A model generated the notes under the pieces. That model made no database searches and had not been told where the DNA came from. It saw only the letters and a list, made by a program, of their open reading frames with translations. The translations under genes were made by a program, and so were the position numbers. From Kineosporia sp. NBRC 101731 (GTDB lineage Bacteria; Actinomycetota; Actinomycetes; Actinomycetales; Kineosporiaceae), in the NCBI RefSeq assembly GCF_030269305.1, contig NZ_BSTC01000005.1:468340-532339 (forward strand): a stretch of DNA of 64,000 nucleotides. Direction: 5' to 3'. Of the stretch, positions 20,809 through 31,096 are shown in pieces (position 1 is the first letter of the stretch; every line of letters begins with the position of its first letter).

Positions 20809-22500
20809 GTGAACAAGACCCCGAACGAGCAGCTCGGCCTGCCCAAGCCCATGAAAGACGGCGCACTGCGCGTCGTCGCTCTGGGCGGTCTGGGTGAGGT
20901 CGGCCGCAACATGGCCGTCCTGGAACACCGGGGCAAGCTCCTGATCGTCGACTGCGGAGTCCTCTTCCCCGAGGACCACCAGCCCGGCGTCGACCTGATC
21001 CTGCCCGACTTCTCCTATATCGCCGATCGCCTCGACGACGTGGTCGCCGTGGTGCTCACGCACGGCCACGAAGACCACATCGGCGCCGTGCCGTACCTGC
21101 TGCGCCTGAAGAACGACCTGCCGCTGATCGGTTCCCAGCTCACCCTGGCCCTGGTCGAGGCGAAGCTGAAGGAACACCGCATCACCCCGATCACGCTCGC
21201 CGTGAAGGAGGGGCAGACCGAGACCTTCGGTCCGTTCGAGTGCGAGTTCGTCGCGGTCAACCACTCGATCCCGGACGCGCTCGCGGTCGCCGTCAAGACC
21301 AGCGCCGGCACCGTGCTGCACACCGGTGACTTCAAGATGGACCAGCTGCCGCTGGACGGCCGGATCACCGACCTGCGCGCCTTCGCCCGGCTGGGCGAGG
21401 CGGGCGTCGACCTGTTCATGCCGGACAGCACCAACGCCGAGGTGCCGGGCTTCACGATCTCCGAACGGGAGATCACGCCGGTCCTGAACTCGGTGTTCGG
21501 CGCGGCCGAGCGCCGCATCATCGTGGCCTCGTTCGCCTCGCACGTGCACCGGGTGCAGCAGGTGCTCGACGCCGCGCACGCGCACAACCGCCGGGTGGCC
21601 CTGGTCGGCCGTTCCATGGTGCGCAACATGGGCATCGCCCGTGACCTGGGCTACCTGAACGTGCCGCCGGGTGTCCTGATCGACATCAAGGCCGTGGGCG
21701 ACCTGCCCGACGAGCGCGTCGTGCTGATGTGCACGGGCTCGCAGGGTGAGCCGATGGCCGCGCTGTCCCGGATGGCCAACCGCGACCACCGCGTCGAGGT
21801 GGGGGTGGGCGACACCGTGGTGCTCGCCTCGTCCCTCATTCCCGGCAACGAGAACTCGGTCTTCCGCGTGATCAACGGGCTGACCCGCCTGGGTGCGAAG
21901 GTCGTGCACCAGGGCAACGCCCGCGTGCACGTCTCCGGTCACGCCAGCGCCGGTGAGCTCCTGTACTGCTACAACATCATCAAGCCGAAGAACGTCATGC
22001 CGGTCCATGGCGAGATGCGGCACCTGGTGGCGAACGCGGAGCTGGCCGTCAAGACCGGCGTCCCGCGCGACCGCGTACTGGTGGCGGAGGACGGCGTGGT
22101 CGTCGACCTGATCGACGGCAAGGCCACGGTCGTCGGCAAGGTCGAGTGCGGCATGGTCTACGTGGACGGTTCCACCGTCGGCGAGATCACCGAGGCCGAT
22201 CTGAAAGACCGCCGCATCCTCGGTGAGGAGGGTTTCATCTCCATCATCGTGGTGGTCGACCCGACCAGCGGCAAGGTGGTGGCCGGGCCGGAGATCCACG
22301 CCCGGGGCTTCGCCGAGACCGAGGCCGTGTTCGACAAGGTCCGTCCCCGCATCGTCGACGCCCTGCGCGACGCGGCGAACAACGGCACCAACACCGACAC
22401 ACACCAGCTCCAGCAGATCGTGCGCCGCGTCGTCGGCCGGTGGGTGAACGAGTCCTACCGCCGTCGTCCGATGATCATCCCCCTGGTGATCGAGGCCTGA
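20809..22500 (+). CDS. rnj: Ribonuclease J
   Basis: RNase J is a metallo-beta-lactamase/beta-CASP nuclease with endo- and 5'-exonuclease activity in mRNA decay and rRNA maturation. GTG 20809 follows GAGGTGA by 4 nt; 563 residues. The metal motif VLTHGHEDHIGAVPYL is intact, with further ligands in HTGDFKMD and the beta-CASP motif FASHVHRVQQ, and VSGHASAGELLY with MPVHGEMRHL in the return to the lactamase domain. The position after dapA is standard for actinobacteria. psuK begins 10 nt after its stop, suggesting a common transcript. Confidence 0.97.
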   Translation: MNKTPNEQLGLPKPMKDGALRVVALGGLGEVGRNMAVLEHRGKLLIVDCGVLFPEDHQPGVDLILPDFSYIADRLDDVVAVVLTHGHEDHIGAVPYLLRLKNDLPLIGSQLTLALVEAKLKEHRITPITLAVKEGQTETFGPFECEFVAVNHSIPDALAVAVKTSAGTVLHTGDFKMDQLPLDGRITDLRAFARLGEAGVDLFMPDSTNAEVPGFTISEREITPVLNSVFGAAERRIIVASFASHVHRVQQVLDAAHAHNRRVALVGRSMVRNMGIARDLGYLNVPPGVLIDIKAVGDLPDERVVLMCTGSQGEPMAALSRMANRDHRVEVGVGDTVVLASSLIPGNENSVFRVINGLTRLGAKVVHQGNARVHVSGHASAGELLYCYNIIKPKNVMPVHGEMRHLVANAELAVKTGVPRDRVLVAEDGVVVDLIDGKATVVGKVECGMVYVDGSTVGEITEADLKDRRILGEEGFISIIVVVDPTSGKVVAGPEIHARGFAETEAVFDKVRPRIVDALRDAANNGTNTDTHQLQQIVRRVVGRWVNESYRRRPMIIPLVIEA

Positions 22501-22510
22501 CATCACGCAT

Positions 22511-23377
22511 GTGCTGTGCGCCGGCGGCGCGGTGGTGGATCTCAAGATCCGTTTCACCGCGCCGTCCGTCGTCGGCACGTCCAACCCGGGCACCGGGGTC
22601 ACCTCGCTGGGTGGGGTGGCCCGCAACGTCGCGGAGAACCTGGCGGTGCTGGGTGTTCCCGTGAGCCTGCTGTCAGCCGTCGGTGACGACGCGCCGGGCG
22701 CAGTGCTGCTCGATCTGTCCCGCGAGCGCGGCATCGGTACCGAGCACGTCGCCGTGCTGGCGGGCCGGACGACCGCGCAGTACGTGGCCCTGCTGGAACC
22801 CGGCGGTGACCTGACCATCGGCGCCGCCGCGATGGACGTGCTCGACGGCATCACGGTCGGGCACCTGCGCTCCGCGTGGCCCTCGACGAAAGACGCGTGG
22901 GTCTTCTGCGACGGGAACCTCAGTTCCGCGGTGATCGCCGAGGCCCTGGGTGGCGATCTGCCCGTGGTCTTCGACGCCGTCTCGACCCACAAGGTGATCC
23001 GGCTCCCGCGTGACCTGACCGGCCTGACCCTACTCAGCTGCAACCGCGACGAGGCCCGGGCCTGGCTGGCGCACCACGGCTTCCCCGCCGATGACGACGA
23101 TCCCGGGCTGGCCCGCCGCCTGCTCGAGGCGGGAGCACAGTCGGTGCTGCTCACCCGGGGTGCCGACGGCGTGGTCGTGGCCGGTGACGGGGTGATGGCC
23201 CAGCTCCCCGCTGTCCCCGCCACCCCGATCGACGTGACCGGCGCCGGCGACGCGATGGTGGCGGGCACCCTGGCCGCCCTGGTCGAGGGCCTCGACCTGG
23301 TGGGAGCGGCCCACCGAGGTGCTGAGCGCGCGGCGAGGACGGTCGAGAGCGAGTTCAGTGTGCTCCCGCACCCCTGA
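22511..23377 (+). CDS. psuK: PfkB family kinase, pseudouridine kinase
   Basis: Phosphorylates pseudouridine to pseudouridine 5'-phosphate, which PsuG then cleaves. The 288-residue PfkB protein carries TSNPGTGVTSLGGVARNVAENLAVLG, where SNPG plus GGVARN are typical of PsuK, and the C-terminal PfkB signature DVTGAGDAMVAGTLAAL with the catalytic Asp. GTG 22511 is the only usable start: an in-frame TGA lies at 22487. The partner psuG follows at 23612 across a 234-nt gap with no gene. A general ribokinase-like role is less likely given psuG. Confidence 0.88.
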   Translation: MLCAGGAVVDLKIRFTAPSVVGTSNPGTGVTSLGGVARNVAENLAVLGVPVSLLSAVGDDAPGAVLLDLSRERGIGTEHVAVLAGRTTAQYVALLEPGGDLTIGAAAMDVLDGITVGHLRSAWPSTKDAWVFCDGNLSSAVIAEALGGDLPVVFDAVSTHKVIRLPRDLTGLTLLSCNRDEARAWLAHHGFPADDDDPGLARRLLEAGAQSVLLTRGADGVVVAGDGVMAQLPAVPATPIDVTGAGDAMVAGTLAALVEGLDLVGAAHRGAERAARTVESEFSVLPHP

Positions 23378-23509
23378 CACCCGTGCTCCGTCGCGAGTGG
23401 CCACCGCCCTGGAACCGCAGGTGACGTGCGTCCTCCATCGTGCGTGCCCAGCCACCCCCGAACCGCGCGTGACCCGCGTCCTCCACGAACGTGGTCGCCA
23501 CCCTCATCG

Positions 23510-23525
23510 TTCGTGATCAGGCAGA
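23510..23525. repeat. Dispersed intergenic element, copy 2
   Basis: TTCGTGATCAGGCAGA in the psuK-psuG gap. Here CACGAACG (23484-23491) upstream can pair with CGTTCGTG (23508-23515), giving an 8-bp hairpin that includes the element's left end. Confidence 0.5.
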
Positions 23526-23611
23526 GCGTGCCCAGAGTTCTGGAACTCCGCGTCGCCGGGACATCCGGAAAGCCTTGGCGCGCCCCCGTCGGCGGGGGGA
23601 GGATTCGTCAG

Positions 23612-24610
23612 GTGGCCTCTTCTTCCGAGTTCGCCGTCCGTCATCCCTTTCTCGACGTCGGCGACGAGGTCGCCGCGGCCCTGTCCCATGGGCTTGCCGT
23701 GGTGGCGCTGGAGTCGACGATCATCAGCCACGGCATGCCCTATCCACAGAACCTCGCCACGGCCCGGGCCGTCGAGCAGGTCGTGCGTGACCACGGCGCC
23801 GTCCCCGCCACGATCGCCTTGATCAAGGGCCGGCTACGAGTCGGCCTGGACGACGCCGCGCTGGAGGAACTGGCCCGCCCCGGTGACGTGGCCAAGGCCT
23901 CCCGCCGGGACCTCGCCGCCCTGGTCGCGGCCGGGGCCACGGCGGGCACCACCGTTGCCGCCACGATGTATGTCGCGGCGGCGGCCGGTATCGGCGTCTT
24001 CGCCACCGGAGGCATCGGCGGGGTGCACCGGGGTGCCGACCAGACGTTCGACGTCTCCGCCGACCTGATCGAGCTCGGCAGTACCCCGGTGACCGTGGTG
24101 TGCGCGGGGGCCAAGTCGATCCTCGACCTCCCGAAGACCCTGGAGGTACTGGAGACATACGGGGTGCCGGTGATCGGCGTGGGGACGGACGAGTTCCCGG
24201 CGTTCTTCTCCCGCACCAGTGGCCTGCCGGTCGCCCACCGGGTGGAGTCGGCGGGTGAATTGGCCCGGCTCGTCGACGCGCAGCGCCGGCTCGGCCTGGC
24301 GCAGGGAGTGCTGGTGGCCCACCCGATCCCTGAGGCCGACGCCCTGGCCCCGGACGAGATCGACGGCATCATCGAGCAGGCCCTGACCGACGCCGACGAG
24401 CAGGGCGTGACCGGCAAGGACGTGACGCCCTACCTGCTGGCCCGCGTCAACGAGCTCACCGGCGGGCGGAGTCTGACCGCCAACGTGGCCCTGATCCGCA
24501 ACAACGCCGCCTTCGCGGCCGACCTGGCCGTAGAGCTCACAGGTCTATCCGCAGCCGAGGTCGGCGGCGTCGCCGAGGGCCTTGACGTAGACCGGGATCC
24601 CGGCCGGTGA
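23612..24610 (+). CDS. psuG: Pseudouridine-5'-phosphate glycosidase
   Basis: PsuG reversibly cleaves the C-C glycosidic bond of pseudouridine 5'-phosphate to uracil and ribose 5-phosphate. The signature ALESTIISHGMPYPQN is present near the N-terminus, followed by KGRLRVGLDDAALEELA, the glycine-rich FATGGIGGVHRGADQTFDVSADL, and VCAGAKSILDLPKTLE. The start is GTG 23612, with GGGGGGAGG about 9 nt upstream, giving 332 residues. The last 66 nt overlap the converging SGNH gene on the other strand, so the final 20 or so residues are an extension beyond the usual length (about 310). Confidence 0.94.
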   Translation: MASSSEFAVRHPFLDVGDEVAAALSHGLAVVALESTIISHGMPYPQNLATARAVEQVVRDHGAVPATIALIKGRLRVGLDDAALEELARPGDVAKASRRDLAALVAAGATAGTTVAATMYVAAAAGIGVFATGGIGGVHRGADQTFDVSADLIELGSTPVTVVCAGAKSILDLPKTLEVLETYGVPVIGVGTDEFPAFFSRTSGLPVAHRVESAGELARLVDAQRRLGLAQGVLVAHPIPEADALAPDEIDGIIEQALTDADEQGVTGKDVTPYLLARVNELTGGRSLTANVALIRNNAAFAADLAVELTGLSAAEVGGVAEGLDVDRDPGR

Positions 24611-25822
24611 CAGGTGGATGGTGTCGGCGCCGAACCAGGCGTCCGCCGTGCCGGTCGCGTGCTGGTCGGCCTGCGTGCCCCAGTCGTAGAAGGCCAGGCG
24701 GGGCTGGGATTCGGCGTTGGAGCGCAGCACCGCGTTGATCCGGGCAGCGGCCAGCTCGAACCGGTTGCCCCGGGGCGTGCCGGCGTACTTCTTGCCCTGG
24801 CTGGCCATGCTGACCAGCACGGTGCAGTGGCCGTGCTGGGCCATCTCGTCGAGCGTCGCCTGCAACGTCGACAGGGTCCAGCTGAGCCGGATCTCGAACT
24901 GCGCGTCGTTCGGGGCGAGGCTGGCGTAGGTGGAATCGTTCGTGCCCAGCGCCACGACCACGGTGCCGGCTTCCCGCAGTCCCCGCAGCTCGTCGAGCAT
25001 GGTGCCGTTGGCCAGGTCCAGCGCGTCGGACGGCTCCTGGGCGACCACCCAGCGACGCCCGCCTTGCCCGTCCACCTGCGGGCGCAGCCCTTTCGACGTC
25101 AGGAGGGACACCAGAGGTCCCGAGCCGGCGGCGCCGACGGTGGCCTGTGCGGTCGACGCGCTCGAGGGGGAGGGGGACTCCGTCGGCTCACCCGGGATCG
25201 GGGAGACCGTGGCCCCGGACGAGCCGAACTCGGTGCCGTTGGAGGGAATCAGCTGGGCGATCAGGCTGTCACCGACCACCGCGACCGACCCGCGACCGGC
25301 GGCGCCCGGGCCGAAGGCCGCGGCATAGACCGTGCAGGCGCCGTCCGGGGTGACGAACCGCGGTGAGAGGGAGGCCGAGATCGCGACCTGCGAGAGGCCG
25401 GACAAGGGTGCGGTCAGGGAGTGGTCCCAGGCGAAGTCGGTACCGGCCACCTCGGCCGGGGCCTGGTTCCAGCGCAGCTGCCACTGGTCGGCGCCGCGGT
25501 CGGTCCAGGCGCCGTCGGGCAGCGTGCGCACCGCCATCGCGGTGGGCAGCACCCCGGTGCGGTCGGACACCGTCCACGACACCCGCCACTGCTGGTTCGT
25601 GGACGGGTCGGTGCAGGTGGACGAGCCGTTCTGGTCGGCCTGCGCGGGGTACGTGGGTACCGGGTCGGGGGTCAGCCGCCGGACCCCGACCACCCCGGCG
25701 ATCAGGGCGATCGCGACGAGCACGATCACGAAGAGGGCCGGACGGGTGAACGGGTGGTGGTGGGACGTCCGGGCCGGGTTGTTCCCCGGTTCGGCGTCGA
25801 TCCACTCCTGCTGGGCCGGCAC
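24545..25822 (-). CDS. Membrane-anchored SGNH/GDSL hydrolase
   Basis: A 425-residue protein with a short cytoplasmic N-terminus, one transmembrane anchor (FVIVLVAIALIAGVVGV, about residues 31-48) and an extracellular SGNH hydrolase domain. Block I is VAVVGDSLIAQL (catalytic Ser), block III VVALGTNDST, block V DTIHLSPAG (Asp-x-x-His). A Ser/Pro/Thr-rich insertion (about 205-230) separates blocks I and II. It probably deacylates envelope glycans or lipids; the substrate is unknown. GTG 25822 is preceded on the minus strand by TACATT and 7 nt, a leaderless start. Its 3' end overlaps psuG by 66 nt. Confidence 0.88.
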   Translation of the reverse strand: MPAQQEWIDAEPGNNPARTSHHHPFTRPALFVIVLVAIALIAGVVGVRRLTPDPVPTYPAQADQNGSSTCTDPSTNQQWRVSWTVSDRTGVLPTAMAVRTLPDGAWTDRGADQWQLRWNQAPAEVAGTDFAWDHSLTAPLSGLSQVAISASLSPRFVTPDGACTVYAAAFGPGAAGRGSVAVVGDSLIAQLIPSNGTEFGSSGATVSPIPGEPTESPSPSSASTAQATVGAAGSGPLVSLLTSKGLRPQVDGQGGRRWVVAQEPSDALDLANGTMLDELRGLREAGTVVVALGTNDSTYASLAPNDAQFEIRLSWTLSTLQATLDEMAQHGHCTVLVSMASQGKKYAGTPRGNRFELAAARINAVLRSNAESQPRLAFYDWGTQADQHATGTADAWFGADTIHLSPAGIPVYVKALGDAADLGCG

Positions 25823-25992
25823 GCCCCTGAATGTAGAGGGGACGGGCGCAACCGGGTAATGCAGAGCGGTGGTGTGTCCGTCTCGGACGGGTAAAGAGTT
25901 GACTGCGCCCCCCGGTGAACTGCCCGGCGGCGGGCCGCCGCCGCTGACCGTGACGCTCGGCGTTGCAGCCGTGATCGGACGTGCCTATCGCG

Positions 25993-26005
25993 TAACCTCG
26001 CCATC
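25993..26005 (+). promoter_or_regulatory. Leaderless promoter of ftsK
   Basis: TAACCT (25993-25998), 7 nt, then ATG 26006; no Shine-Dalgarno precedes the ATG. Confidence 0.55.
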
Positions 26006-28741
26006 ATGGCGACCCGTACGTCCACATCTGGCGGCAGTTCGGCACGCTCGAATGCCTCCAGGAGTGCGTCGGGCCGGGGCCGCGGGACCGCTGCGTCCAA
26101 AGGTCGCACCACCAAGCCCCGGGCCTCGTCGAAGACCAAGGCCACGACCAAGGCCGCGGCGAAGCCGGCCGCCCGGGGCACCACGAGGGCGCCGGCCCGG
26201 CGCACCGCGGCGTCGCGTCCGTCACTCCCGTTCCGGATGGTCCGCAGCGTCTACCTCGGCGTCGCGCACCTGATCGGCGGGGGAGCCCGGGCCGTCGGTC
26301 AGGGTGCCCGCGACCTCGACCCGGACCACCGGCGTGACGGCGTCGGCTTCATCCTCGTCGCCGCCGCGATCGTGGTCGCCTCGCGGGAATGGTGGGGCCT
26401 GCCCGGGAACCTGGGCGTCGCCGTGCACGCGATCGCCGCTGGCACGGTCGGCAAGGTCGCGCTGGTCCTGCCGATCCTCCTGCTGGTCGGCGGCTGGCTG
26501 GTGATGCGCCGCCCCGACGAGATGGCCTCGGTGCACCGGATGGCGATCGGCACCACCGCGATCGTCGTCTCCGCCACCGGCCTGACCCACCTGGCCTCCG
26601 GCCTGCCCAGCCCTTCCGACGGAGCGCGCCAGATGCGCGGCGCCGGCGGCATGATCGGCTATCTGGCCTCCGCCCCGCTCAACGCCGGGGTGAGTGCCTG
26701 GGCCGCCGTGCCGATCCTGCTGCTGCTCGCCTTCTTCGGCATCCTCGTCGTCACCGCCACGCCGGTCTACGCCATCCCGGAACGCCTGCGGTACGTGCAC
26801 GACATGCTCACCGGGATGGGTACGGACGAAGACGTCCACTACCGCAACCGCCGCAACCGCCGCTTCGACGACGAGGGCCCGCTGCACGGTGACGAGGCCT
26901 ACGCGACCCCTCTCCTGAAACCCGACGACGAGGAAGAACCTCAGCCCGCCCGCGGCCGCAAGAGCAAGGCGCAGCGCGTCTTCGACGTCGATGCCGCGGA
27001 ACAGGCCGACCGGGACCGTGACGTCAACGAGGTGGACCTGCAGGATCTGCTCGACGCGGGCCGGGGAACCCCTCTCAAGAAGTCCCCACCTCCTCCGCCC
27101 CCGCCGGTCGAGCGCACCCAGCCGGTCCCCGTCGCGCCGGTGCCCTCCACCCCGCCCGAGCCCCCGGAGACCACCCAGCTGCCCGGCCGGGTGGAGCAGT
27201 TGCTGCTCGCCGGCGACGTGACTTACCACCTGCCGCCCTCGGACATCCTCAGCGGCGGCCCGCCGCCGAAGGAGCGGAGCGAGGCGAACGACAAGGTGGT
27301 CGAGTCGCTGACCCGGGTGTTCGAGGACTTCGGCATCGACGCGCAGGTCACCGGCTTCAGCCGCGGCCCGACGGTGACCCGGTACGAGGTCGAGGTCGGC
27401 CAGGCCGTGAAGGTCGAGAAGGTCACGGCGCTCAGCAAGAACATCTCCTACGCGGTGGCCAGCGCCGACGTGCGCATCCTGTCGCCGATCCCGGGCAAGT
27501 CGGCGATCGGTATCGAGATCCCGAACACCGACCGCGAGACCGTGGCGCTCGGCGACGTGCTGCGCAGCCAGACGGCGCGGCGCTCGGAGCACCCGATGGT
27601 GATGGGTGTGGGCAAGGACGTCGAGGGCGGCTTCGTCATCGCGAACCTGGCCAAGATGCCGCACCTGCTGGTGGCGGGGGCCACCGGTGCGGGTAAGTCC
27701 TCGTTCGTGAACTCGATGATCACGTCGCTGCTCATGCGCTCGACGCCGGACGAGGTCCGGATGGTGCTGGTCGACCCCAAGCGGGTCGAGCTGACCGCCT
27801 ACGAGGGCATTCCGCACCTGATCACGCCGATTATCACCAACCCCAAGAAGGCCGCCGAGGCTCTGCAGTGGGTGGTGAAGGAGATGGACACCCGTTACGA
27901 CGACCTGTCGGCGTTCGGGTTCAAGCACATCGACGACTTCAACAAGGCGATCCGCAACAACAGCGTCGTGCTCCCGCCCGGCAGCGACCGCGCGCTCCAG
28001 CCCTACCCCTACCTGCTGGTCGTGGTGGATGAACTCGCCGACCTGATGATGGTCGCTCCGCGTGATGTGGAAGACGCCATTGTCCGTATCACCCAGCTCG
28101 CCCGGGCCGCCGGCATCCACCTGGTGCTGGCCACGCAGCGACCCTCGGTCGACGTCGTCACCGGTCTGATCAAGGCCAACGTGCCGAGCCGGATGGCCTT
28201 CGCGACCAGCTCGGTCACCGACTCGCGGGTGGTACTCGACCAGCCCGGCGCAGAAAAGCTGATCGGTCAGGGCGACGGGCTCTTCCTGCCGATGGGCGTG
28301 TCCAAACCGATCCGTGTGCAGGGTGCATGGGTCACTGAGAGTGAAATTGAACGTGTTGTCGAGCATGTGAAGGAACAGCTCCAGCCGGTCTATCGTGAAG
28401 ACGTGGCCGTCGTGGCGGTGCGCAGGGAGATCGACGAGGACATCGGTGACGATCTTGAGTTGCTGCTCGCGGCTGCCGAGCTCATCGTTACCTCCCAGTT
28501 CGGGTCGACCTCGATGCTGCAGCGCAAGCTGCGGGTCGGGTTCGCGAAGGCGGGCCGGCTGATGGATCTGCTGGAGTCCCGTGGCGTAGTGGGACCGAGT
28601 GAGGGCAGCAAGGCTCGTGACGTCCTGGTGAAACCTGACGATCTTCCTGGCACGCTGGCCCTTATTCGGGGGGAGACCCCGCCGGATGACGATGCCGGGC
28701 GGGTAGAAGATCTATGGGAACCAGGTATGGATGATGATTGA
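26006..28741 (+). CDS. ftsK: DNA translocase FtsK
   Basis: FtsK/SpoIIIE pumps chromosomal DNA through the division septum. The 911-residue protein has a basic Ala/Lys/Arg-rich N-terminus, four transmembrane segments (about residues 70-260), a Pro-rich linker with [10 protein letters not shown], the alpha/beta motor with Walker [11 protein letters not shown] (about residue 558) and Walker B ([14 protein letters not shown]), and the C-terminal winged-helix gamma domain ([39 protein letters not shown]) that reads KOPS sites. Complete. The NYN-domain gene overlaps its 3' end. Confidence 0.97.
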   Translation: MATRTSTSGGSSARSNASRSASGRGRGTAASKGRTTKPRASSKTKATTKAAAKPAARGTTRAPARRTAASRPSLPFRMVRSVYLGVAHLIGGGARAVGQGARDLDPDHRRDGVGFILVAAAIVVASREWWGLPGNLGVAVHAIAAGTVGKVALVLPILLLVGGWLVMRRPDEMASVHRMAIGTTAIVVSATGLTHLASGLPSPSDGARQMRGAGGMIGYLASAPLNAGVSAWAAVPILLLLAFFGILVVTATPVYAIPERLRYVHDMLTGMGTDEDVHYRNRRNRRFDDEGPLHGDEAYATPLLKPDDEEEPQPARGRKSKAQRVFDVDAAEQADRDRDVNEVDLQDLLDAGRGTPLKKSPPPPPPPVERTQPVPVAPVPSTPPEPPETTQLPGRVEQLLLAGDVTYHLPPSDILSGGPPPKERSEANDKVVESLTRVFEDFGIDAQVTGFSRGPTVTRYEVEVGQAVKVEKVTALSKNISYAVASADVRILSPIPGKSAIGIEIPNTDRETVALGDVLRSQTARRSEHPMVMGVGKDVEGGFVIANLAKMPHLLVAGATGAGKSSFVNSMITSLLMRSTPDEVRMVLVDPKRVELTAYEGIPHLITPIITNPKKAAEALQWVVKEMDTRYDDLSAFGFKHIDDFNKAIRNNSVVLPPGSDRALQPYPYLLVVVDELADLMMVAPRDVEDAIVRITQLARAAGIHLVLATQRPSVDVVTGLIKANVPSRMAFATSSVTDSRVVLDQPGAEKLIGQGDGLFLPMGVSKPIRVQGAWVTESEIERVVEHVKEQLQPVYREDVAVVAVRREIDEDIGDDLELLLAAAELIVTSQFGSTSMLQRKLRVGFAKAGRLMDLLESRGVVGPSEGSKARDVLVKPDDLPGTLALIRGETPPDDDAGRVEDLWEPGMDDD

Positions 28742-29390
28742 TGACATGGGCGACGACGCCCCCCTTTCGGTGGACGACCTGATTCCGGGTGGCGCCGAGC
28801 TTGATCTTCTGGTGTGGGATGCACCCAATATCGATATGACGCTCTCGAACGTGATCGGCGGCCGTCCCTCGGCGCAGTCCCGGCCCCGGTTCGACGCGGT
28901 GGCGAAGTGGCTGCTGGCGCAGGCGGGTGACCGTGAGGTCGAGGGCGCGGTGTTCGCCAACGTGCCGCCGGGAGGTGCCGCGACCATGCGGGGCTGGGTC
29001 GAGGCCATCCGCTCGTTCGGTTACGCCGTCTTCGCCCGGCCGAAGCTGGGCCCGCTCGACGACGTGGACGCCGACATGCTGGCCCACATCGCCGAGCGCC
29101 ACCGCACGCACCGGCTGCGCCGTCTGGTCGTGGCCAGTGGTGACGGGCGTAACTTCAACGAGCCGCTCGAAGAGCTGGCCCGTGAGGGTGTCGACGTCAC
29201 GGTGCTGTCGTTCGTCGAGGTCGCGGGCTACGCCCAGGAGTCCGACGTGATCCGGTTCGTCGACCTGGAAGACGTCCCCGGCGCGTTCACCACTCCGCTC
29301 CCGCGGGTGCGGCTCGACAACCTCCCCGCCGGTGGTGCGTGGCTCCAGCCGACCCGTTCGATGCGGTCGTTGCTCAGCGAGAACGCCTGA
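28734..29390 (+). CDS. NYN domain protein, probable ribonuclease
   Basis: A 218-residue protein whose core fits the NYN (PIN-like) nuclease domain: [19 protein letters not shown] at the N-terminus with the early Asp and Asn of the active site, a central [18 protein letters not shown] with conserved Asp residues, and [28 protein letters not shown], the typical last strand of such domains. ATG 28734 (or 28731) overlaps the ftsK stop; AGG lies 8 nt upstream. NYN proteins are metal-dependent RNases; the target is unknown. Coupling to ftsK is positional only. A strong terminator follows. Confidence 0.82.
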   Translation: MIDDMGDDAPLSVDDLIPGGAELDLLVWDAPNIDMTLSNVIGGRPSAQSRPRFDAVAKWLLAQAGDREVEGAVFANVPPGGAATMRGWVEAIRSFGYAVFARPKLGPLDDVDADMLAHIAERHRTHRLRRLVVASGDGRNFNEPLEELAREGVDVTVLSFVEVAGYAQESDVIRFVDLEDVPGAFTTPLPRVRLDNLPAGGAWLQPTRSMRSLLSENA

Positions 29391-29461
29391 TCAACGACAC
29401 CTTGAAGACGCTCTGACCGGCGCCCGCACGAAGGTGGACGCCGGTGGTGGTGCAGTTCGGA

Positions 29462-29490
29462 GGGCCCCGGTCGTCACGACCGGGGCCCTT
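29462..29490 (+). terminator. Terminator after ftsK-NYN
   Basis: GGGCCCCGGTCG (29462-29473) with CGACCGGGGCCC (29477-29488), TCA loop, then TT. It separates the ftsK unit from rimO. Confidence 0.85.
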
Positions 29491-29575
29491 CGGCGTTCAT
29501 CGGTGTTCGGGAGGCGTTCAGGAGGTATCGGGGGCCCATCTGACCAGGGCAGAACCGCGACCCCGAAACGGCCAG

Positions 29576-29587
29576 TAGTCTGTGGGC
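29576..29587 (+). promoter_or_regulatory. Leaderless promoter of rimO
   Basis: TAGTCT (29576-29581), 6 nt, then GTG 29588, no Shine-Dalgarno. A GTG at 29582 is in frame but would lie within the promoter spacing. Confidence 0.55.
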
Positions 29588-31096
29588 GTGGTTGCCCCTC
29601 GTTCCAACACCCGCTCCGTCGCACTGGTCACTCTGGGATGCGCCCGGAACGAGGTCGATTCGGAGGAATTGGCCGGCCGCCTGGCAGCAGCCGGGTGGGA
29701 GCTCGTCGACGACGCCGAGAACGCCGACGTCGCGGTGGTCAACACCTGCGGCTTCGTCGAGCAGGCGAAGAAAGACTCCATCGATGTGCTGATGGAGGCT
29801 GCCGAGCTGAAAGACAGCCCCGCCCGCACGAAGGCCGTCGTGGCCGTCGGCTGCATGGCCGAGCGCTACGGCGAGCAGCTGGCCGACTCGCTGCCCGAGG
29901 CCGACGCGGTGCTGGGCTTCGACTCCTACGCCGACCTCTCCAGTCACCTCGACGCCATCCTTCACGGTGAGAAGCCGAAGTCGCACGTGCCGGTCGACCG
30001 GCGCACGCTGCTGCCGCTGACGCCGTCCGCGCGCTCCGCCGCGAACGTGGCCGTGCCCGGGCACAGCTCCGACCCGGTGATCATCGACGACCTGCCGACC
30101 GGCCTGGCCCCGGTCAGCGGCCCGCGCGTCATCCGCCGCCGGCTCGACGGCCGTCCCTGGTCCCCGCTGAAGCTGGCCTCCGGCTGCGACCGGCGGTGCA
30201 CGTTCTGCGCCATCCCGGCCTTCCGCGGCGCCTTCCTCTCGCGCCGCCCGGCCGAGGTGGTCAACGAGGCCCGCTGGCTGGCCGAGCAGGGCGTCAAGGA
30301 GCTGTTCCTGGTCAGTGAGAACTCGACCTCGTACGGCAAAGACCTCGGCGACCTGCGGCTGCTCGAGACGATGCTGCCCGAGCTGGCGGCCATCGACGGC
30401 ATCGACCGGGTGCGGGTGTCCTACCTGCAGCCCGCCGAGCTGCGGCCCGGCCTGATCGACGCGATCGCGGCCACCGAGGGCGTGGCGCCCTATTTCGACA
30501 TCTCGTTCCAGCACTCGGCCAACACCGTGCTGCGCCGCATGCGCCGCTTCGGCAGCACCGGCGACTTCACCACCCTGCTGCGCAGCATCCGCGAGCGCAG
30601 CCCGCAGGCCGGCATCCGCTCCAACGTCATCGTCGGCTTCCCGGGTGAGACCGAGGCCGAGTTCGAGGAGCTCGCGGGCTTCCTCACACAGGCCCGGCTC
30701 GACGTGGTCGGTGTGTTCGGCTACTCCGACGAGGACGGCACGGAGGCGGCCACGCTCGAGGGCAAGCTGCCCGACGAGGAGATCGCCGCCCGGGTCGCGC
30801 ACATCACCGGCCTGGTCGAGGAGCTCACCGCCCAGCGGGCCGAGGAGCGCATCGGCGAGCGGGTGCGGGTGCTGATCGAGGGTGTGGACGAGGACGACCC
30901 GGACACGATCGTCGGCCGTGCGGCCCATCAGGGCCCGGAGGTCGACGGGCAGATGCTGCTGCCCGGGGTGAAGGCCTCGCCGGGCGACTGGATCGACGCC
31001 GTGGTCACCGAGTCCCTGGGGGTCGACCTGATCGCGGTCCCGGCCGACGATGCGGTCATGTCGGCCACTTCTGCCTCGGTGACCTCAGCAGGGTGA
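29588..31096 (+). CDS. rimO: Ribosomal protein S12 methylthiotransferase
   Basis: RimO is a radical-SAM enzyme that methylthiolates an Asp of ribosomal protein S12. The N-terminal MTTase domain has the three cluster cysteines in [22 protein letters not shown] and VGCMAERYG. The radical SAM motif is [16 protein letters not shown] (C-x3-C-x2-C), and [15 protein letters not shown] and TRAM segments follow. Residues about 135-165 between the domains ([21 protein letters not shown]) are a longer linker than in E. coli. Distinguished from MiaB (61921) by LGCARN and the insertion. GTGA overlap couples it to pgsA. Confidence 0.95.
   Translation: MVAPRSNTRSVALVTLGCARNEVDSEELAGRLAAAGWELVDDAENADVAVVNTCGFVEQAKKDSIDVLMEAAELKDSPARTKAVVAVGCMAERYGEQLADSLPEADAVLGFDSYADLSSHLDAILHGEKPKSHVPVDRRTLLPLTPSARSAANVAVPGHSSDPVIIDDLPTGLAPVSGPRVIRRRLDGRPWSPLKLASGCDRRCTFCAIPAFRGAFLSRRPAEVVNEARWLAEQGVKELFLVSENSTSYGKDLGDLRLLETMLPELAAIDGIDRVRVSYLQPAELRPGLIDAIAATEGVAPYFDISFQHSANTVLRRMRRFGSTGDFTTLLRSIRERSPQAGIRSNVIVGFPGETEAEFEELAGFLTQARLDVVGVFGYSDEDGTEAATLEGKLPDEEIAARVAHITGLVEELTAQRAEERIGERVRVLIEGVDEDDPDTIVGRAAHQGPEVDGQMLLPGVKASPGDWIDAVVTESLGVDLIAVPADDAVMSATSASVTSAG

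Noticed and set aside
20635..23268. An 877-codon open frame on the minus strand
   Set aside because: Antisense shadow of rnj and psuK, both of which are intact with family motifs; typical of high-GC DNA.
26222..28366. A 714-codon open frame on the minus strand
   Set aside because: Antisense shadow of ftsK, which has all expected domains.
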